Shown here in pieces: positions 17,439 to 26,506 of a stretch of DNA of 64,000 nucleotides (its first letter is position 1; each line of letters begins with the position of its first letter). The stretch is taken from NCBI RefSeq assembly GCF_020400605.1, contig NZ_JAINRD010000018.1, forward strand, positions 124,001-188,000, read 5' to 3'. The position numbers and the translations under genes were made by a program. The notes under the pieces are model-generated. The model searched no databases. It saw only the letters and a list, made by a program, of their open reading frames with translations, and was not told the origin of the DNA. This DNA comes from Streptomyces aculeolatus. GTDB taxonomy: Bacteria; Actinomycetota; Actinomycetes; Streptomycetales; Streptomycetaceae.

Positions 17439-18446
17439 ATGTACCTTCGCATGCGTCCCCTCCTTCTCGGCCTGGCCGCCGTCCTGACTCTCGGCTTCGT
17501 CGGCACGGCCCCTGCGGCGCCGGCGCCCGAGCCCCTTGACCACTACGTCATACCGGGTGACCGCGCCTTCCCCGTCGGTCTCGCCTACGATCCGGATACC
17601 GGGCGCTACTACGCCGGCAGCGCCGCCGACGGCACCCTCTACCGGGGGCACGTGGACGACAGGGCGGCCGAGGTGTGGTCGCCCGACGGTGCCGACGGAC
17701 GGACCGTCACCGCCGGGATGGCCATGGACGGCGAGGGCCGCCTCTACGTCAACGGTGCCGACACCGGCGTGGTCCGCGTCTACGACCCCGCGGACGGTGA
17801 ACTGCTCGCCGAACTCTCCGGTCGCGACGGCGGCTTCGTCAACGAGATCACCATCGCCGACGACGGCTCCGCCTTCGTCACCGACTCCCGGCTCCCCGTG
17901 ATCTACCGGATCACCGAGCGGCGCGGGCAGTGGACCATGAAGCCCTGGCTGGAACTGGCCGACTCGCCCATCGACTGGGTGGACGGCGAGCACAACCTCA
18001 ACGGCATCCTCGCCGTGGGCCACCGCCACCTGCTGGCGATGCAGAGCAACACCGGGCAGGTGTGGCGCATCGATCGCCACACCCGCAAGGTCACCGAGGT
18101 GGACCTCGGTGGGGAACTGCTGCCCAGCGGCGATGTGATGATCTCCGACGATGGCCGCCGCGTGTACGTCACCCAGGGCAACCTCTACGCCGCGGGCAAC
18201 CGCGAACCCCGCGTCGCCGTCGTGGACTTCGGCCGCAACCTCGCCCGCGCCGAGATCACCGACAGCCTCGTCCCGCCCGGCGGCCTGCTGCACCCGGCCC
18301 AGGCCGCGCTCACCGGGCAGGGGCGGCTTCTCGTGCTCAACACCCAGTACAACCGCTACATCCAGGGGCTACCGCCGGAGTCGCTTCCCTTCACCATCTC
18401 CAGCATCCCCGTGCCGGACCGCGGCCGGCAGTCCGGCGGAGCCTGA
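17439..18446 (+). CDS. Secreted SMP-30/gluconolactonase-like beta-propeller protein
   Basis: 335 residues from ATG 17439, spaced from GGAAAGGA. A Sec signal peptide (MYLRMRPLLLGLAAVLTLGFVGTAPAAPA) is cleaved near residue 29. The rest is a six-bladed propeller of the SMP-30/NHL type: FPVGLAYDPDTGRYYAGSA, GMAMDGEGRLYVNGADTGVVRVYD, FVNEITIADDGSAFVTDS, LNGILAVGHRHLLAM and PSGDVMISDDGRRVYV. The Asn/Asp positions that bind divalent metal in SMP-30 (VNEI, LNGI, SGDV) appear conserved. Lactonase or sugar-binding activity is inference. The next gene in the same direction is a regulator 124 bp away. Confidence 0.8.
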   Translation: MYLRMRPLLLGLAAVLTLGFVGTAPAAPAPEPLDHYVIPGDRAFPVGLAYDPDTGRYYAGSAADGTLYRGHVDDRAAEVWSPDGADGRTVTAGMAMDGEGRLYVNGADTGVVRVYDPADGELLAELSGRDGGFVNEITIADDGSAFVTDSRLPVIYRITERRGQWTMKPWLELADSPIDWVDGEHNLNGILAVGHRHLLAMQSNTGQVWRIDRHTRKVTEVDLGGELLPSGDVMISDDGRRVYVTQGNLYAAGNREPRVAVVDFGRNLARAEITDSLVPPGGLLHPAQAALTGQGRLLVLNTQYNRYIQGLPPESLPFTISSIPVPDRGRQSGGA

Positions 18447-18570
18447 CCGGCGCTGCCCGAACGCCGGGCCGAGGCACCGCCCGCCGTGCCCCCGGGCCGC
18501 CGCCCCCTGCCGCTCGACAGGAGGTGGCGGCCCTCTTCGGTTCCGCCCGGTCCTGCTTACGCTGGGGGGC

Positions 18571-19392
18571 ATGGACCGCCGAGAGCAGCTCCGTGACTTC
18601 CTCCGAGGCCGTCGGGCCCGGCTCACCCCCGCCGACGTCGGCCTCCCCCACGCGGGGCGGCGACGTACCCCGGGCCTGCGGCGCGAGGAGGTGGCGGTCC
18701 TCGCCGGGGTCGGGGTCTCCTGGTACACGTGGCTGGAACAGGGACGGGACATCAAGGTGTCCGCGCAGGTGCTTCACGCCATCAGCGGGGCCCTGCTGCT
18801 GACCCCCGACGAGTGCGCCTACCTCTTCCGGCTGGCCGGGCTCAGCCCGCCGCCCGCCGAACCCGCTCCCCGCGCCGCGATCGACGCGGAGCTCCGCCGC
18901 ATGCTCGACGCCTGGTCGCCCCGCCCGGCCTACATCCTGGACCGCCACTGGGGGTTGGCGGCCGTGAACGGCGCGGCCCGCGAGGTGTTCGGATTCGGCG
19001 AGCGGGACTACAACTGCCTCGTGGCATTCTTCACCAGCGCCCGCTACCGCGCCGCCTACTCCCGTTGGGAAGAGGCGGCGCCGGACGTCGTGGCCCGTTT
19101 CCGGGCGGAAGCGGCCCGCCACCCGGACGACCCGGAGTTCGGCCGGCTCGCCGATGATCTCAGCGCGGTCAGCGGGGAGTTCGCCGCCCTCTGGGCCCGG
19201 CACGAGGTCACCGACACGGCGCACGGCACCAAGACCCTCACCCACCCCCGCTGCGGTGAACTGGTCTTCGAGTACCGCCGCCTGCCACTCCTGGACCATC
19301 CCGGGTACGAGATGGTGCTGCACAACCCGGCGCCGGACACCGGCACCCTGGAGCGCATGGAGCAGTTGGCGGCCCTGGTCGAGGCCGCCTGA
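18571..19392 (+). CDS. XRE-family regulator with MmyB-like ligand-binding domain
   Basis: 273 residues. The HTH (about 10-75) contains LTPADVGLPHAGRRRTPGLRREEVAVLAGVGVSWYTWLEQGRDI, the standard signature of this actinobacterial group, ending LTPDECAYLFRLAGL. The C-terminal ~170 residues match the MmyB-like PAS-type domain (PAYILDRHWGLAAVNGAAREVFGF, LVAFFTSARYRAAYSRWEE, FAALWARHEV, LTHPRCGELVFEYRRL). These regulators usually repress a neighbouring short-chain dehydrogenase; here one follows 94 bp downstream in the same direction. The start ATG 18571 is preceded by GGGGGG. Confidence 0.9.
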   Translation: MDRREQLRDFLRGRRARLTPADVGLPHAGRRRTPGLRREEVAVLAGVGVSWYTWLEQGRDIKVSAQVLHAISGALLLTPDECAYLFRLAGLSPPPAEPAPRAAIDAELRRMLDAWSPRPAYILDRHWGLAAVNGAAREVFGFGERDYNCLVAFFTSARYRAAYSRWEEAAPDVVARFRAEAARHPDDPEFGRLADDLSAVSGEFAALWARHEVTDTAHGTKTLTHPRCGELVFEYRRLPLLDHPGYEMVLHNPAPDTGTLERMEQLAALVEAA

Positions 19393-19486
19393 GGCAAGGG
19401 CCGCCCGCGCCCGCCGATCCTGGTGGTACGGGACCCGGGATCGTTCCGCTCTGTCTCGCCTGCCGTGCCGCGCACAAGCTCTGAGC

Positions 19487-20251
19487 ATGAGTGAATCCAC
19501 CGCAGCCCGGTACACCGGCAAGACCGTGCTCATCACGGGCGGCACCAGCGGCATGGGCCTGGCGACCGCCCGCCGGCTACGCGACGAGGGCGCCCAGGTC
19601 GTCATCACCGGCCGCGACCGGGGCCGGCTCGACGCCGCCGTCGAGGAACTCGGCGGTGATTCCGTCCTCGGAGTCACCGCCGACGCCGCCGACCTCACCG
19701 CCCTGGACGCCCTGATGGAGACGATCCAGGCCCGCTACGGCGGCCTCGACGTCGTCTTCGCCAACGCCGGGGCGGGCGTCTTCAAGCCCAGCGCCGAGAT
19801 CACCGAGGCAGACTTCGACCTCGCCGTCGACGTCAACTTCAAGGGCGTCTTCTTCACCGTCCAGCGGGCCGTCCCGCTGCTGCCGCCCGGCGGGAACGTC
19901 ATCATCAACGCCTCCTGGACCCTGCACCGGGGCGGGAGCCTCCTCACCCTGTACTCCGCCACCAAGGCCGCCGTGCACAACCTGGCTCGTACGCTGGCCG
20001 CCGACCTCGCGCCGCGCGGCATCCGCGTCAACTCCGTCAGCCCCGGCTACATCGACACCCCGATGTATCCCGAGGCCGACCTCCCCGCGGAGGTGGCCGC
20101 CGCCAGCCGCGCCCGTGTCCCGGCCGGCCGCTTCGGGCGCCCGGCGGAGATCGCCGACGCTGTGGCGTTCCTCGGCTCTGCCGAGGCCGCGTACATCAAC
20201 GGCCAGGACCTCGTCGTCGACGGCGGACTGGTCGCCTCCATCCCGGACTGA
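19487..20251 (+). CDS. Short-chain dehydrogenase/reductase (SDR)
   Basis: 254 residues, classical SDR length. NAD(P)-binding TGGTSGMG near 18-25; VITGRDR at the end of beta-2 suggests NADP preference. NAG motif FANAGAG near 92, active-site Ser in INASW, YSATK (Tyr and Lys of YxxxK) near 158-162, and SPGYIDTP. It ends INGQDLVVDGGL. Substrate unknown. The adjacent XRE-MmyB regulator probably controls it, the usual pairing in this family. Start ATG 19487 has GAGC upstream, weak. Confidence 0.9.
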   Translation: MSESTAARYTGKTVLITGGTSGMGLATARRLRDEGAQVVITGRDRGRLDAAVEELGGDSVLGVTADAADLTALDALMETIQARYGGLDVVFANAGAGVFKPSAEITEADFDLAVDVNFKGVFFTVQRAVPLLPPGGNVIINASWTLHRGGSLLTLYSATKAAVHNLARTLAADLAPRGIRVNSVSPGYIDTPMYPEADLPAEVAAASRARVPAGRFGRPAEIADAVAFLGSAEAAYINGQDLVVDGGLVASIPD

Positions 20252-20499
20252 CCCCGCCCGCGTCCGGTCGGCCCCCGGGCCGCCCCGGCCGTCCCCGGGG
20301 GTTGCAACGTTCAAACACGTCGCCGCAGCCGTCCCCACGGTCGCTGAGGTGCTGGAGCAGCATCGGGAGAGCCTGCCGCTGCTTCCGAGCCCGAGTTCGT
20401 CCAGCGCCTCGGCGCGCTCAGCGGTCAGCGTCGCGCGGCGGCTCTTCACGTTCGACAGCCACACCCAAGCCGGACCCGATGCTCGATGCCATCGTCGAC

Positions 20500-22038
20500 T
20501 CAGCCGCGCAGGGCCTTGCGCCGGGCCGCCGGGTGTACCCGGGCCCACGCCTCGGGGAGCTGCCTCTCGTGTGCGCCGGCCGCGGCCCGCTCTGCGCCGT
20601 ACAACAGGCCCCAGGTGAAGGCGGTGTCGCCCGCCGTATGAGCGGAGACCGCCATGCGGAGCAGGGCTTCGCGGGCCACGACGCCGTCGTGCTGGTCGCC
20701 GCTCACCTGCTGGACGGCCTTGGCGCGCTTGCGGAGCCGCTGCGCGGGCTTCCCCAGGGCCGGGCCGGCGGTCTCCGCGGCGTACCGGAGTCGCTTGGCG
20801 GTCTTGCGGGCGTGGTGGATCGCGGCGTCGCGCTCGGGTCCGGGGGGCGTCTCCAGCGCGCGGTCCATGCGTTCGGCGAGCCGGTCGTACTCCTTGAGGA
20901 GGGCCTTGACCATTACCTTCTTGGGCTTCCCGGCGGCCTTCGGGCGGAGCGGCGGAGCGTCGGTCAGCGCCGCCAGCCGGTTCAGCAGCTCCAGGTAGCG
21001 GGGCGAGGCGAGCGCGTCGAGGGTGCGCCGGCGGCCTTCGGCCCGCTGCGCCACGTCCCAGGCCTGCAGCCGCGCGGCGACCGGGCCGCGTACCAGCTCG
21101 CCGGGCAGCTCCCGTACGCCGGAGGCCAGCCGCTCGTTGAGCACTTCGTGGTCGCGCTCCGCGCCGAGCGCCCGGGCCAGCCACCGCAGGTCGCGGCGGA
21201 TCGGATCGGTGACGTCACGAGCGAGGACGGAGCGGTAGGAGCGCAGACAGTTGCGCAGGCGGCGGGCCGTGGTGCGCATCTGATGCACCGCGTCGGGCGT
21301 GTCGCGCCGGACGGCCGGGTCGAGGTCCCTGAGCTTCGCGGTCATCCGGTCCAGGTAGGCGAGCACGTGGTCGCCGGCCGACCCCGCGGCGACCCCGCGG
21401 CGCTTCTTCGGCGTCCGCTGCGGCAGGCCCGCGGTCCCGGCCAGGGCGCGGACCGCCTTGGCCGGGCTGCCGGCGCGTTCGACGCCGTTCTTGCGCAGCA
21501 CCTTCTCGAGGTCGTCCAAGAGCGCGGGGTCTTCGCCGTCGGCGAGCTCGACCTCTATCTCCGTCCACACCGCGTGCCCGCCGGACTCCAGCAGCGATTC
21601 GGCGTGCACCGCGTCCAAGCTCAGCTCGGCCAGCAGGTCGCCGTCGGCGTCGAGGAGGCGGTGCAGGGAGCGGGTGGAGCGGATCCGCACCACCGGGCGC
21701 AGCGGCGCGCCGCGGGTGCGGGACAGAACGAGCTCCCGTAGCTCCCCGGGGACGTCCTCCGACGATGGCGGGGCCTGGATCTCCTCCCGGCCGTCGCCCT
21801 CCAGGGGCAGCTTCAGGTGCCACCCGGCGTCGGTGCCGCCGGTTCTGCGGCGCAGCGACGCGTCCGTGCGGGTCAGCCGCAGGTCCCCGGTGTCGTAGTG
21901 GACGGCGTCCAGCTCCTGCATCCCGCCCTCTGCCAGCGAGGCGACCGGGTGCACTGCGGTCAGCTCGGGCAGCCAGGGGATGCCCTCGGCCGCTGCCGCC
22001 GCGTACTTGCGCTCCGTCTCCTGCTTCGCCTGGGCCAT
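20500..22038 (-). CDS. CYTH-CHAD domain protein
   Basis: 512 residues from ATG 22038. The N-terminal CYTH (triphosphate tunnel) domain, about 1-210, has ETERKY, the ExExK-like start, ELDAVHYDTGDLRL, SLRRRTGG, GWHLKLPL, LAELSLDAV and WTEIEVELADG. The C-terminal CHAD domain (about 225-500) is helical with conserved His and basic residues: AVHQMRTTARRLRNCLRSY, LGAERDHEVL, IHHARKTAKRLRYA and QQVSGDQHD. CHAD domains bind polyphosphate and localise to its granules, and CYTH domains hydrolyse or bind triphosphates, so a polyphosphate-linked role is expected. An open extension to 22458 has no start signal and was not used. Confidence 0.9.
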   Translation of the reverse strand: MAQAKQETERKYAAAAAEGIPWLPELTAVHPVASLAEGGMQELDAVHYDTGDLRLTRTDASLRRRTGGTDAGWHLKLPLEGDGREEIQAPPSSEDVPGELRELVLSRTRGAPLRPVVRIRSTRSLHRLLDADGDLLAELSLDAVHAESLLESGGHAVWTEIEVELADGEDPALLDDLEKVLRKNGVERAGSPAKAVRALAGTAGLPQRTPKKRRGVAAGSAGDHVLAYLDRMTAKLRDLDPAVRRDTPDAVHQMRTTARRLRNCLRSYRSVLARDVTDPIRRDLRWLARALGAERDHEVLNERLASGVRELPGELVRGPVAARLQAWDVAQRAEGRRRTLDALASPRYLELLNRLAALTDAPPLRPKAAGKPKKVMVKALLKEYDRLAERMDRALETPPGPERDAAIHHARKTAKRLRYAAETAGPALGKPAQRLRKRAKAVQQVSGDQHDGVVAREALLRMAVSAHTAGDTAFTWGLLYGAERAAAGAHERQLPEAWARVHPAARRKALRG

Positions 22039-22366
22039 ACCGTCGAGGTTGACCAAATCGCACCCCTCAAACCCGTACGAAGACGTTGAATCCAACGAAC
22101 GGCTGAACGTGGCCGAGGTCGCGGCCGACTTCGCTCGGGTCGAGGGCGCCGACCACCGGGAGCCCCGGCGGCCCGCGAGTCGCAGGCGTTCCACCTGGAG
22201 GAGCTGGGGGAATACGAAGAGGCCGAGCGCTACGGGCCGACGGAGCCGCCTACCGCGCCCGCACCGAGGGGGACCGGCCGCCTGACTGCAGGCGGCCCCT
22301 CCCGCCGCCGGCATCCCGGGCGCGGGTGTGCGCGGAGGGCGGTCCGGCGGCGGGAGCGGAGCGGTG
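22039..22366. other. Intergenic stretch with a possible coding remnant
   Basis: Plus-strand 22180-22290 encodes an acidic helical stretch EELGEYEEAERYGP, reminiscent of a TPR end, without a start or continuation. No terminator run was seen. Otherwise nothing recognisable. Confidence 0.35.
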
Positions 22367-23518
22367 TCAGGCTGCCGGCACCGGCGGCCACCAGGGACTG
22401 CGGGCTGCCGGCACCGGCGGCCACCAGGGACTGCGCTCCCGGATCGCCGACTGGGCACGGGTGACGAGCCCCGGGTAGGACTTGCCGGGGTACCAGGGGG
22501 CGGTGGGCAGAGAGTCGAAGCCCGGCACCTTCTCCATGTACCGCACCATCAGCCGCCGCAGCGCGCGGTCGGGTAGCTCGCCGCGCATGGCGCCGACGTT
22601 CTCGGTCAGGTGGTCGGGGTCGGAGGTGGCCGGCAGCACGGCGGTGACGGCCGGGTGGCCGAGCACCCACTTCAGGAAGAACTGCGACCAGGTGGCCGCC
22701 CCGAACTCCCTCACGAGGTCCGGCACCTCCCGGCCGCGTACGACGTGGTGCAGCCGTGCCTTCTCCAGCGGCATGTTCACCAGGACCGCGACGCCGTTGT
22801 CCGCCGCCGCCGGGAGCACGCGCTCCTCGGCGGCGCGGGTACGCACGGAGTAGTGCACCTGGACGAAGTCGACGTCGCCGCGCTCGATCCAGTCGGCAAG
22901 CACGTCGAAGTAGGCCGGCTCGTGGTGGGTGACGCCGATGGCGCGGATGCGGCCCTCCCGTTTCCACGCGTGCAGCATCGGCAGGACGCAGTCGATGTTG
23001 ACCAGGCTGTGTACCTGTACGACATCCAGCGGCCGCCCGCGCGCGAGGCGTTCCATGGAGCGTTCGAGACTGGCCAGCGCGTGGCCCTCGTCCCAGAGGA
23101 AGTCGCCGGTGGACCAGATCTTGTCGGCCAGGAACACCCGGTCCTGGAAGCCGGTGAGGGCGGCGCCGGTGTTGGTCTCGGCGGCGCCGTAGAGCGGGGA
23201 GGTGTCGACCACCCGGCCGCCCGCCTCGTAGAACTTCCTGACCACCTCGGCGATGTGGCCGGTGGGTGCGCCCGGCAGGGTGTCGAAGGTGGTGAACGTG
23301 CCGAGCCCGACGGCCGGCAGCCGCTCCCCGGTGCCCGGCACCTCCCGGGTGATCAGCTCCCGCGACTCCCGCGGCCCGGGTGCGCCGGGCCGCCCCTGCG
23401 CCACCGCGGTCCCGGCGCCGGCCGCTGCCGCCGCCACGGCCAGGCCGCCGGTCCCCTGGAGCACGCGGCGCCGGGTGGTGCCGCGGGTGGCTGTCGTCGG
23501 GCTGTCGTCGGTCGTCAT
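22367..23518 (-). CDS. Tat-exported aldo/keto reductase
   Basis: 383 residues from ATG 23518. The N-terminus carries a twin-arginine signal (TTRRRVLQGTGGLAVAAAAAGAG), so the folded, cofactor-loaded enzyme is exported. The AKR barrel shows LPAVGLGTFTTF, Asp and Tyr in VVDTSPLYG, Lys in FLADKIW, His in VVQVHSL, and strands IRAIGVTHH, VDFVQVHYSV and VTAVLPATSD. The catalytic tetrad D-Y-K-H is therefore intact. C-terminal twin repeats of RSPWWPPVPAA, from a 33-bp duplication, form an unusual Trp/Pro-rich tail. Divergent from a LysR regulator, which probably controls it. Confidence 0.88.
   Translation of the reverse strand: MTTDDSPTTATRGTTRRRVLQGTGGLAVAAAAAGAGTAVAQGRPGAPGPRESRELITREVPGTGERLPAVGLGTFTTFDTLPGAPTGHIAEVVRKFYEAGGRVVDTSPLYGAAETNTGAALTGFQDRVFLADKIWSTGDFLWDEGHALASLERSMERLARGRPLDVVQVHSLVNIDCVLPMLHAWKREGRIRAIGVTHHEPAYFDVLADWIERGDVDFVQVHYSVRTRAAEERVLPAAADNGVAVLVNMPLEKARLHHVVRGREVPDLVREFGAATWSQFFLKWVLGHPAVTAVLPATSDPDHLTENVGAMRGELPDRALRRLMVRYMEKVPGFDSLPTAPWYPGKSYPGLVTRAQSAIRERSPWWPPVPAARSPWWPPVPAA
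22371..22436. repeat. 33-bp tandem duplication at the end of the reductase gene
   Basis: Two head-to-tail copies of a 33-bp unit beginning GCTGCCGGCACCGGCGGCCA, identical except for the last base. In the reductase frame they encode RSPWWPPVPAA twice, immediately before the stop. Confidence 0.9.
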
Positions 23519-23585
23519 AGCCAACTCCCATCGGTGGCGGGGCACTTGCCGCTCGGAGCGTAGGCCGGGACGTGGGAGGAACGCA

Positions 23586-23623
23586 CAGACCGGTTTGGTC
23601 TGGGCACATACCCTGAAGGTATG
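23586..23623. promoter_or_regulatory. Two 17-bp dyads in the divergent promoter: probable LysR operator
   Basis: CAGACC-N5-GGTCTG at 23586-23602 and CATACC-N5-GGTATG at 23607-23623. Both are perfect 6-bp arms with 5-bp spacers, and centres are exactly 21 bp apart, two helical turns on one DNA face. The second includes the LysR start codon. This fits the two-site binding (recognition and activation) of LysR dimers and autoregulation. Confidence 0.7.
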
Positions 23624-24547
23624 TCGCTGGATCTGCGCCTGATGCGCTACGTCATCGCCGTCGCCGAGACCGGCGGCTTCCAGGCCGCCGCCGAGCGGCT
23701 GCACATCGCCCAGCCGCCGCTCAGCCGCCAGATACGGCAACTGGAGGGCGAGTTGGGGGTCGCCCTCTTCGAGCGCCGGCCGACCCGGCTCACCGGCGCG
23801 GGGCAGGTGTTCGTCGACGCCGCGCGGGAGACGCTGGCCGCCGCCGAGCGGACGGTCGCCGTCACCCGCCGCGCCGCCCGCACCGCCACCGGAACCCTGC
23901 GCGTCGGCTACGGGCCGACCACCGCGCACTCCGAGATGCCCCTGCTCCTCGCCGCCCTCGCCGAGGCGCACCCGGAAGTGACCGTGGAGGCGGTCGAGTC
24001 CTGGGACCCCGGTCTCGTCGACGGTCTGCGCACCGGCGGGCTCGACGCCGCGCTCGGCCGTCACCTGCCGACCCCGCGGGACTGCCGGGCGCTGACGCTG
24101 CGCGCCGAGGAGTACGTCGCCGTGGTGCACGCCGGCCACCGGTACGCCGGCCGCGGTGCCGTGGCCCTGCGCGACCTGCGCGGCGAGACCTTCCGCTTCC
24201 TCGCCCGGGACCTGGCCCCCGACTACCACGACGCGGTCCTGGCCGCCGCTCGCAGCACCGGTGAGGACTTCGCCGTCTGGCACAACCCGGTCCCCGGGCT
24301 GCGCAACCATCTCGGCGTCCTCACCGACGGCTTCATGCTGCTGCCGCGCTCCGTCGCCGAGCACCTGCTCCCCGCCGCCGCGCGCCTGACCCTCACCGAC
24401 CCGTTGCCGCCCGTGCCCCTGCGGTTGGTCCACCGCGGCGCGCGGGACGCGCCCGCTCTCGCTGCGCTGGTCCGCACTGCCCGTGCCCTGAGCGCCGCCG
24501 AGGGCTGGACCGCCGGCACCTCCCCCGACGCCGGCTCCGATGCCTGA
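23621..24547 (+). CDS. LysR-family transcriptional regulator
   Basis: 308 residues. An N-terminal winged HTH (LMRYVIAVAETGGFQAAAERLHIAQPPLSRQIRQLEGELGVALFER) and a periplasmic-binding-like effector domain (TLRVGYGPTTAHSEMPLLLAAL, LDAALGRHL, GFMLLPRSVAEHL) have normal family length. The start codon lies inside a dyad, with the divergent Tat reductase 102 bp away, the classical LysR target arrangement. Effector unknown. A closely spaced ribosome binding site (GAAGG) precedes the ATG. Confidence 0.92.
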   Translation: MSLDLRLMRYVIAVAETGGFQAAAERLHIAQPPLSRQIRQLEGELGVALFERRPTRLTGAGQVFVDAARETLAAAERTVAVTRRAARTATGTLRVGYGPTTAHSEMPLLLAALAEAHPEVTVEAVESWDPGLVDGLRTGGLDAALGRHLPTPRDCRALTLRAEEYVAVVHAGHRYAGRGAVALRDLRGETFRFLARDLAPDYHDAVLAAARSTGEDFAVWHNPVPGLRNHLGVLTDGFMLLPRSVAEHLLPAAARLTLTDPLPPVPLRLVHRGARDAPALAALVRTARALSAAEGWTAGTSPDAGSDA

Positions 24548-24704
24548 ACGACCGACTCGGCGTGTGGTGGAGGAGCGGTGGGGGAGGGCGGGGCGGAAGG
24601 TGAGCATGCGCCTGTGGAGTACGGTCATCCGGGCGGCCGAGACGCGGAGTGAGCGTCGTCCCATGGCGGGTACTGCCATTGCCGGACGGAGCCTGCTTCG
24701 TGTT

Positions 24705-25592
24705 CTACGGCTCTTCCCTGGCGGGGCCTTCTTCGGGCTCTACGCTCCTGGCCTTGATCAGCGGAGAGATGAGCAGGTCGTACACCGCGACTCCGGCGAG
24801 TCCGCCGATGAGCGGGCCGACAATGGGGATCCACCAATAGCCGCTGAACCACTCGAACGTGCCGGGGAAAGCGATAGAGCCCCAGCCTTCGAAATACGTG
24901 AACAATCGGGGACCGAAGTCACGTGCGGGATTGATTGCGTATCCTGCGTTTGTGCCGAAAGTCAAACCGATCGCGACGACCACCAAACCGATGAGGAACG
25001 GGTGGAGATTGGACATCGGGGCAGTGTTGCGCTTGTCGATGAGTGCGCAGATCAGCAGAAGCAGGATGCCGGTCCCCACGATCTGGTCGAGCAAGGGGCC
25101 CCACCAGGAGTCTCCGAAGTATTCGGCGGGGAACGTGGCGAAGATCGAGTAGGTGGGCAGCGATTTGTCTCGCGGGACGCCCGCTTTTGTGTTGGCCGCG
25201 TCGATGGCCCACCTGTAGGACGCGTAGACGAGCGCGGCGGCGACGAAGGCACCCACGACCTGCGCCAGCCAGTAGGGCAGGACCTTCCTCCAGGGGAAAT
25301 CCCGTCGAGCCGCGAAGCCGAGGGTCACTGCGGGGTTGAGGTGTGCTCCACTGACGCCTCCGGCCACATACACGCCGAATACCACGGCGAGCCCCCATCC
25401 CCACGAGATGATGAGCCAGTTGGCGGGCCCGAAGTCGCCCGTTTGCCGGCCTGATCCCGGCAGGCCGGCGACTGCGACAGCCACCGACCCGACACCCAGC
25501 AGAATCAGGACGAACGTGCCCAGGAACTCGGCAGCCATCTCGCCGCCGAGTCCTTGTCGATACCCGCGTCGACGAACGATGCGTTCAGCCAT
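24705..25592 (-). CDS. MIP-family channel, aquaglyceroporin-like (GlpF type)
   Basis: 295 residues from ATG 25592, with GAGGAGGG upstream. Six helices and two half-helices: the first NPA is in SGAHLNPAVTLG and the second in GYAINPARDFGPRLFTYF. The Asp after NPAR is typical of glycerol-conducting members, and the loop between helices is long, as in GlpF. It probably passes glycerol and water passively. No glycerol kinase or glycerol-3-phosphate dehydrogenase lies beside it, unusual for glpF. GC content is lower than in the adjacent genes. Confidence 0.9.
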   Translation of the reverse strand: MAERIVRRRGYRQGLGGEMAAEFLGTFVLILLGVGSVAVAVAGLPGSGRQTGDFGPANWLIISWGWGLAVVFGVYVAGGVSGAHLNPAVTLGFAARRDFPWRKVLPYWLAQVVGAFVAAALVYASYRWAIDAANTKAGVPRDKSLPTYSIFATFPAEYFGDSWWGPLLDQIVGTGILLLLICALIDKRNTAPMSNLHPFLIGLVVVAIGLTFGTNAGYAINPARDFGPRLFTYFEGWGSIAFPGTFEWFSGYWWIPIVGPLIGGLAGVAVYDLLISPLIKARSVEPEEGPAREEP

Positions 25593-26466
25593 GTACCCTC
25601 CTCGGTCAGAAAGCAACGGAACCTTTCATTCCTCACCCGAAAGGCAGGGCAATTCGGGGTGGGCGCGCCGGTGAATCCACAGATTTCACCTACACGGAGC
25701 AATCCGCAGGACAGGCAGTGAGCCTCTTCAGCGTTGCAACGCCAGGGTGAGAACGGCCTTGGTGATGACGTCATGCGGGTGGGACTGCATCGGGATCTGC
25801 GGGAGATCCGCCATGACTTCAGGCGGCAACGCCGTGTTTGACGGGTTTGCAGCGCCGGTCGCCCTCGCGAGTGACAAGCAGCATGGTGACCCACTCCACG
25901 AGCGCACGCGGCAGGGCGAGTGCGGCAGGATGGATGACCAACGAGGCTCCCGAGCTAGGGGATTGGGACGTCCGACATCTCGATCAACAGCCCGGGGCCT
26001 CGCTCGTCGCGGCTCGCGAACCGTCACCTGATCGGTGGCCACCTCGAAGGAGCTCACTGTCGTTCAGCTGCCCTCATACTCACCGGGCCTCAACCCGCAG
26101 GAGGGCGCCGTGAGACCGATCGTGCGGTGCCCGTCGCCTCGACCTGGTTCAGGGGTGGACGAATGGCGGTGGATGTGACGTTCGGGCGAGGCGCCTCGCC
26201 CACTCATCACCGTGCGACCAGCGCGTGACCTGGCACCGGGGTAACGGGCCCTGACAAAGTCGGGCGGACCGCCGTCGTTGGGCGGCCGATCAAGTCCGGC
26301 CATGTGACGGACTTCGACGAGTTGCTGCGCCCGGGTCCACGGCACCTGACTGAGAGGGCTTGACCAGCATCGGAGGCGGACACCGCCACGCCGGCGAGTT
26401 GGTCGGCGTCGGCGCGCTTCGGCGGCTCCGGCACCACAGCCGCATCCGACGCGATATTCAGGTGGC
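25593..26466. other. 870-bp stretch without a supported gene
   Basis: Several short frames have protein-like ends: on the minus strand MADLPQIPMQSHPHDVITKA near 25815, and on the plus strand TGPDKVGRTAVVGRPIKSG near 26245-26360. Each lacks a start signal and family. These may be remnants of two small genes. No repeats or terminators were recognised. Confidence 0.35.
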
Positions 26467-26484
26467 TCTCAGAGTTCTTTGAGG
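26467..26484 (+). promoter_or_regulatory. Candidate response-regulator direct repeat upstream of the RR gene
   Basis: TCTCAG-N5-TTTGAG with 11-bp spacing, containing TTCTTTGAGG at 26475-26484. It matches 28869-28886 at 13 of 18 positions. OmpR-family regulators bind such direct repeats with 10-11 bp period, so autoregulation is likely. Confidence 0.55.
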
Positions 26485-26506
26485 TTTCTCCTCTACACCG
26501 GAAGGT

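Noticed and set aside
20500-22458. Longer CYTH-CHAD protein starting at 22458
   Set aside because: The additional ~140 residues include antisense of the repeat at 22371-22436 and no binding site; the CYTH domain begins right after ATG 22038.
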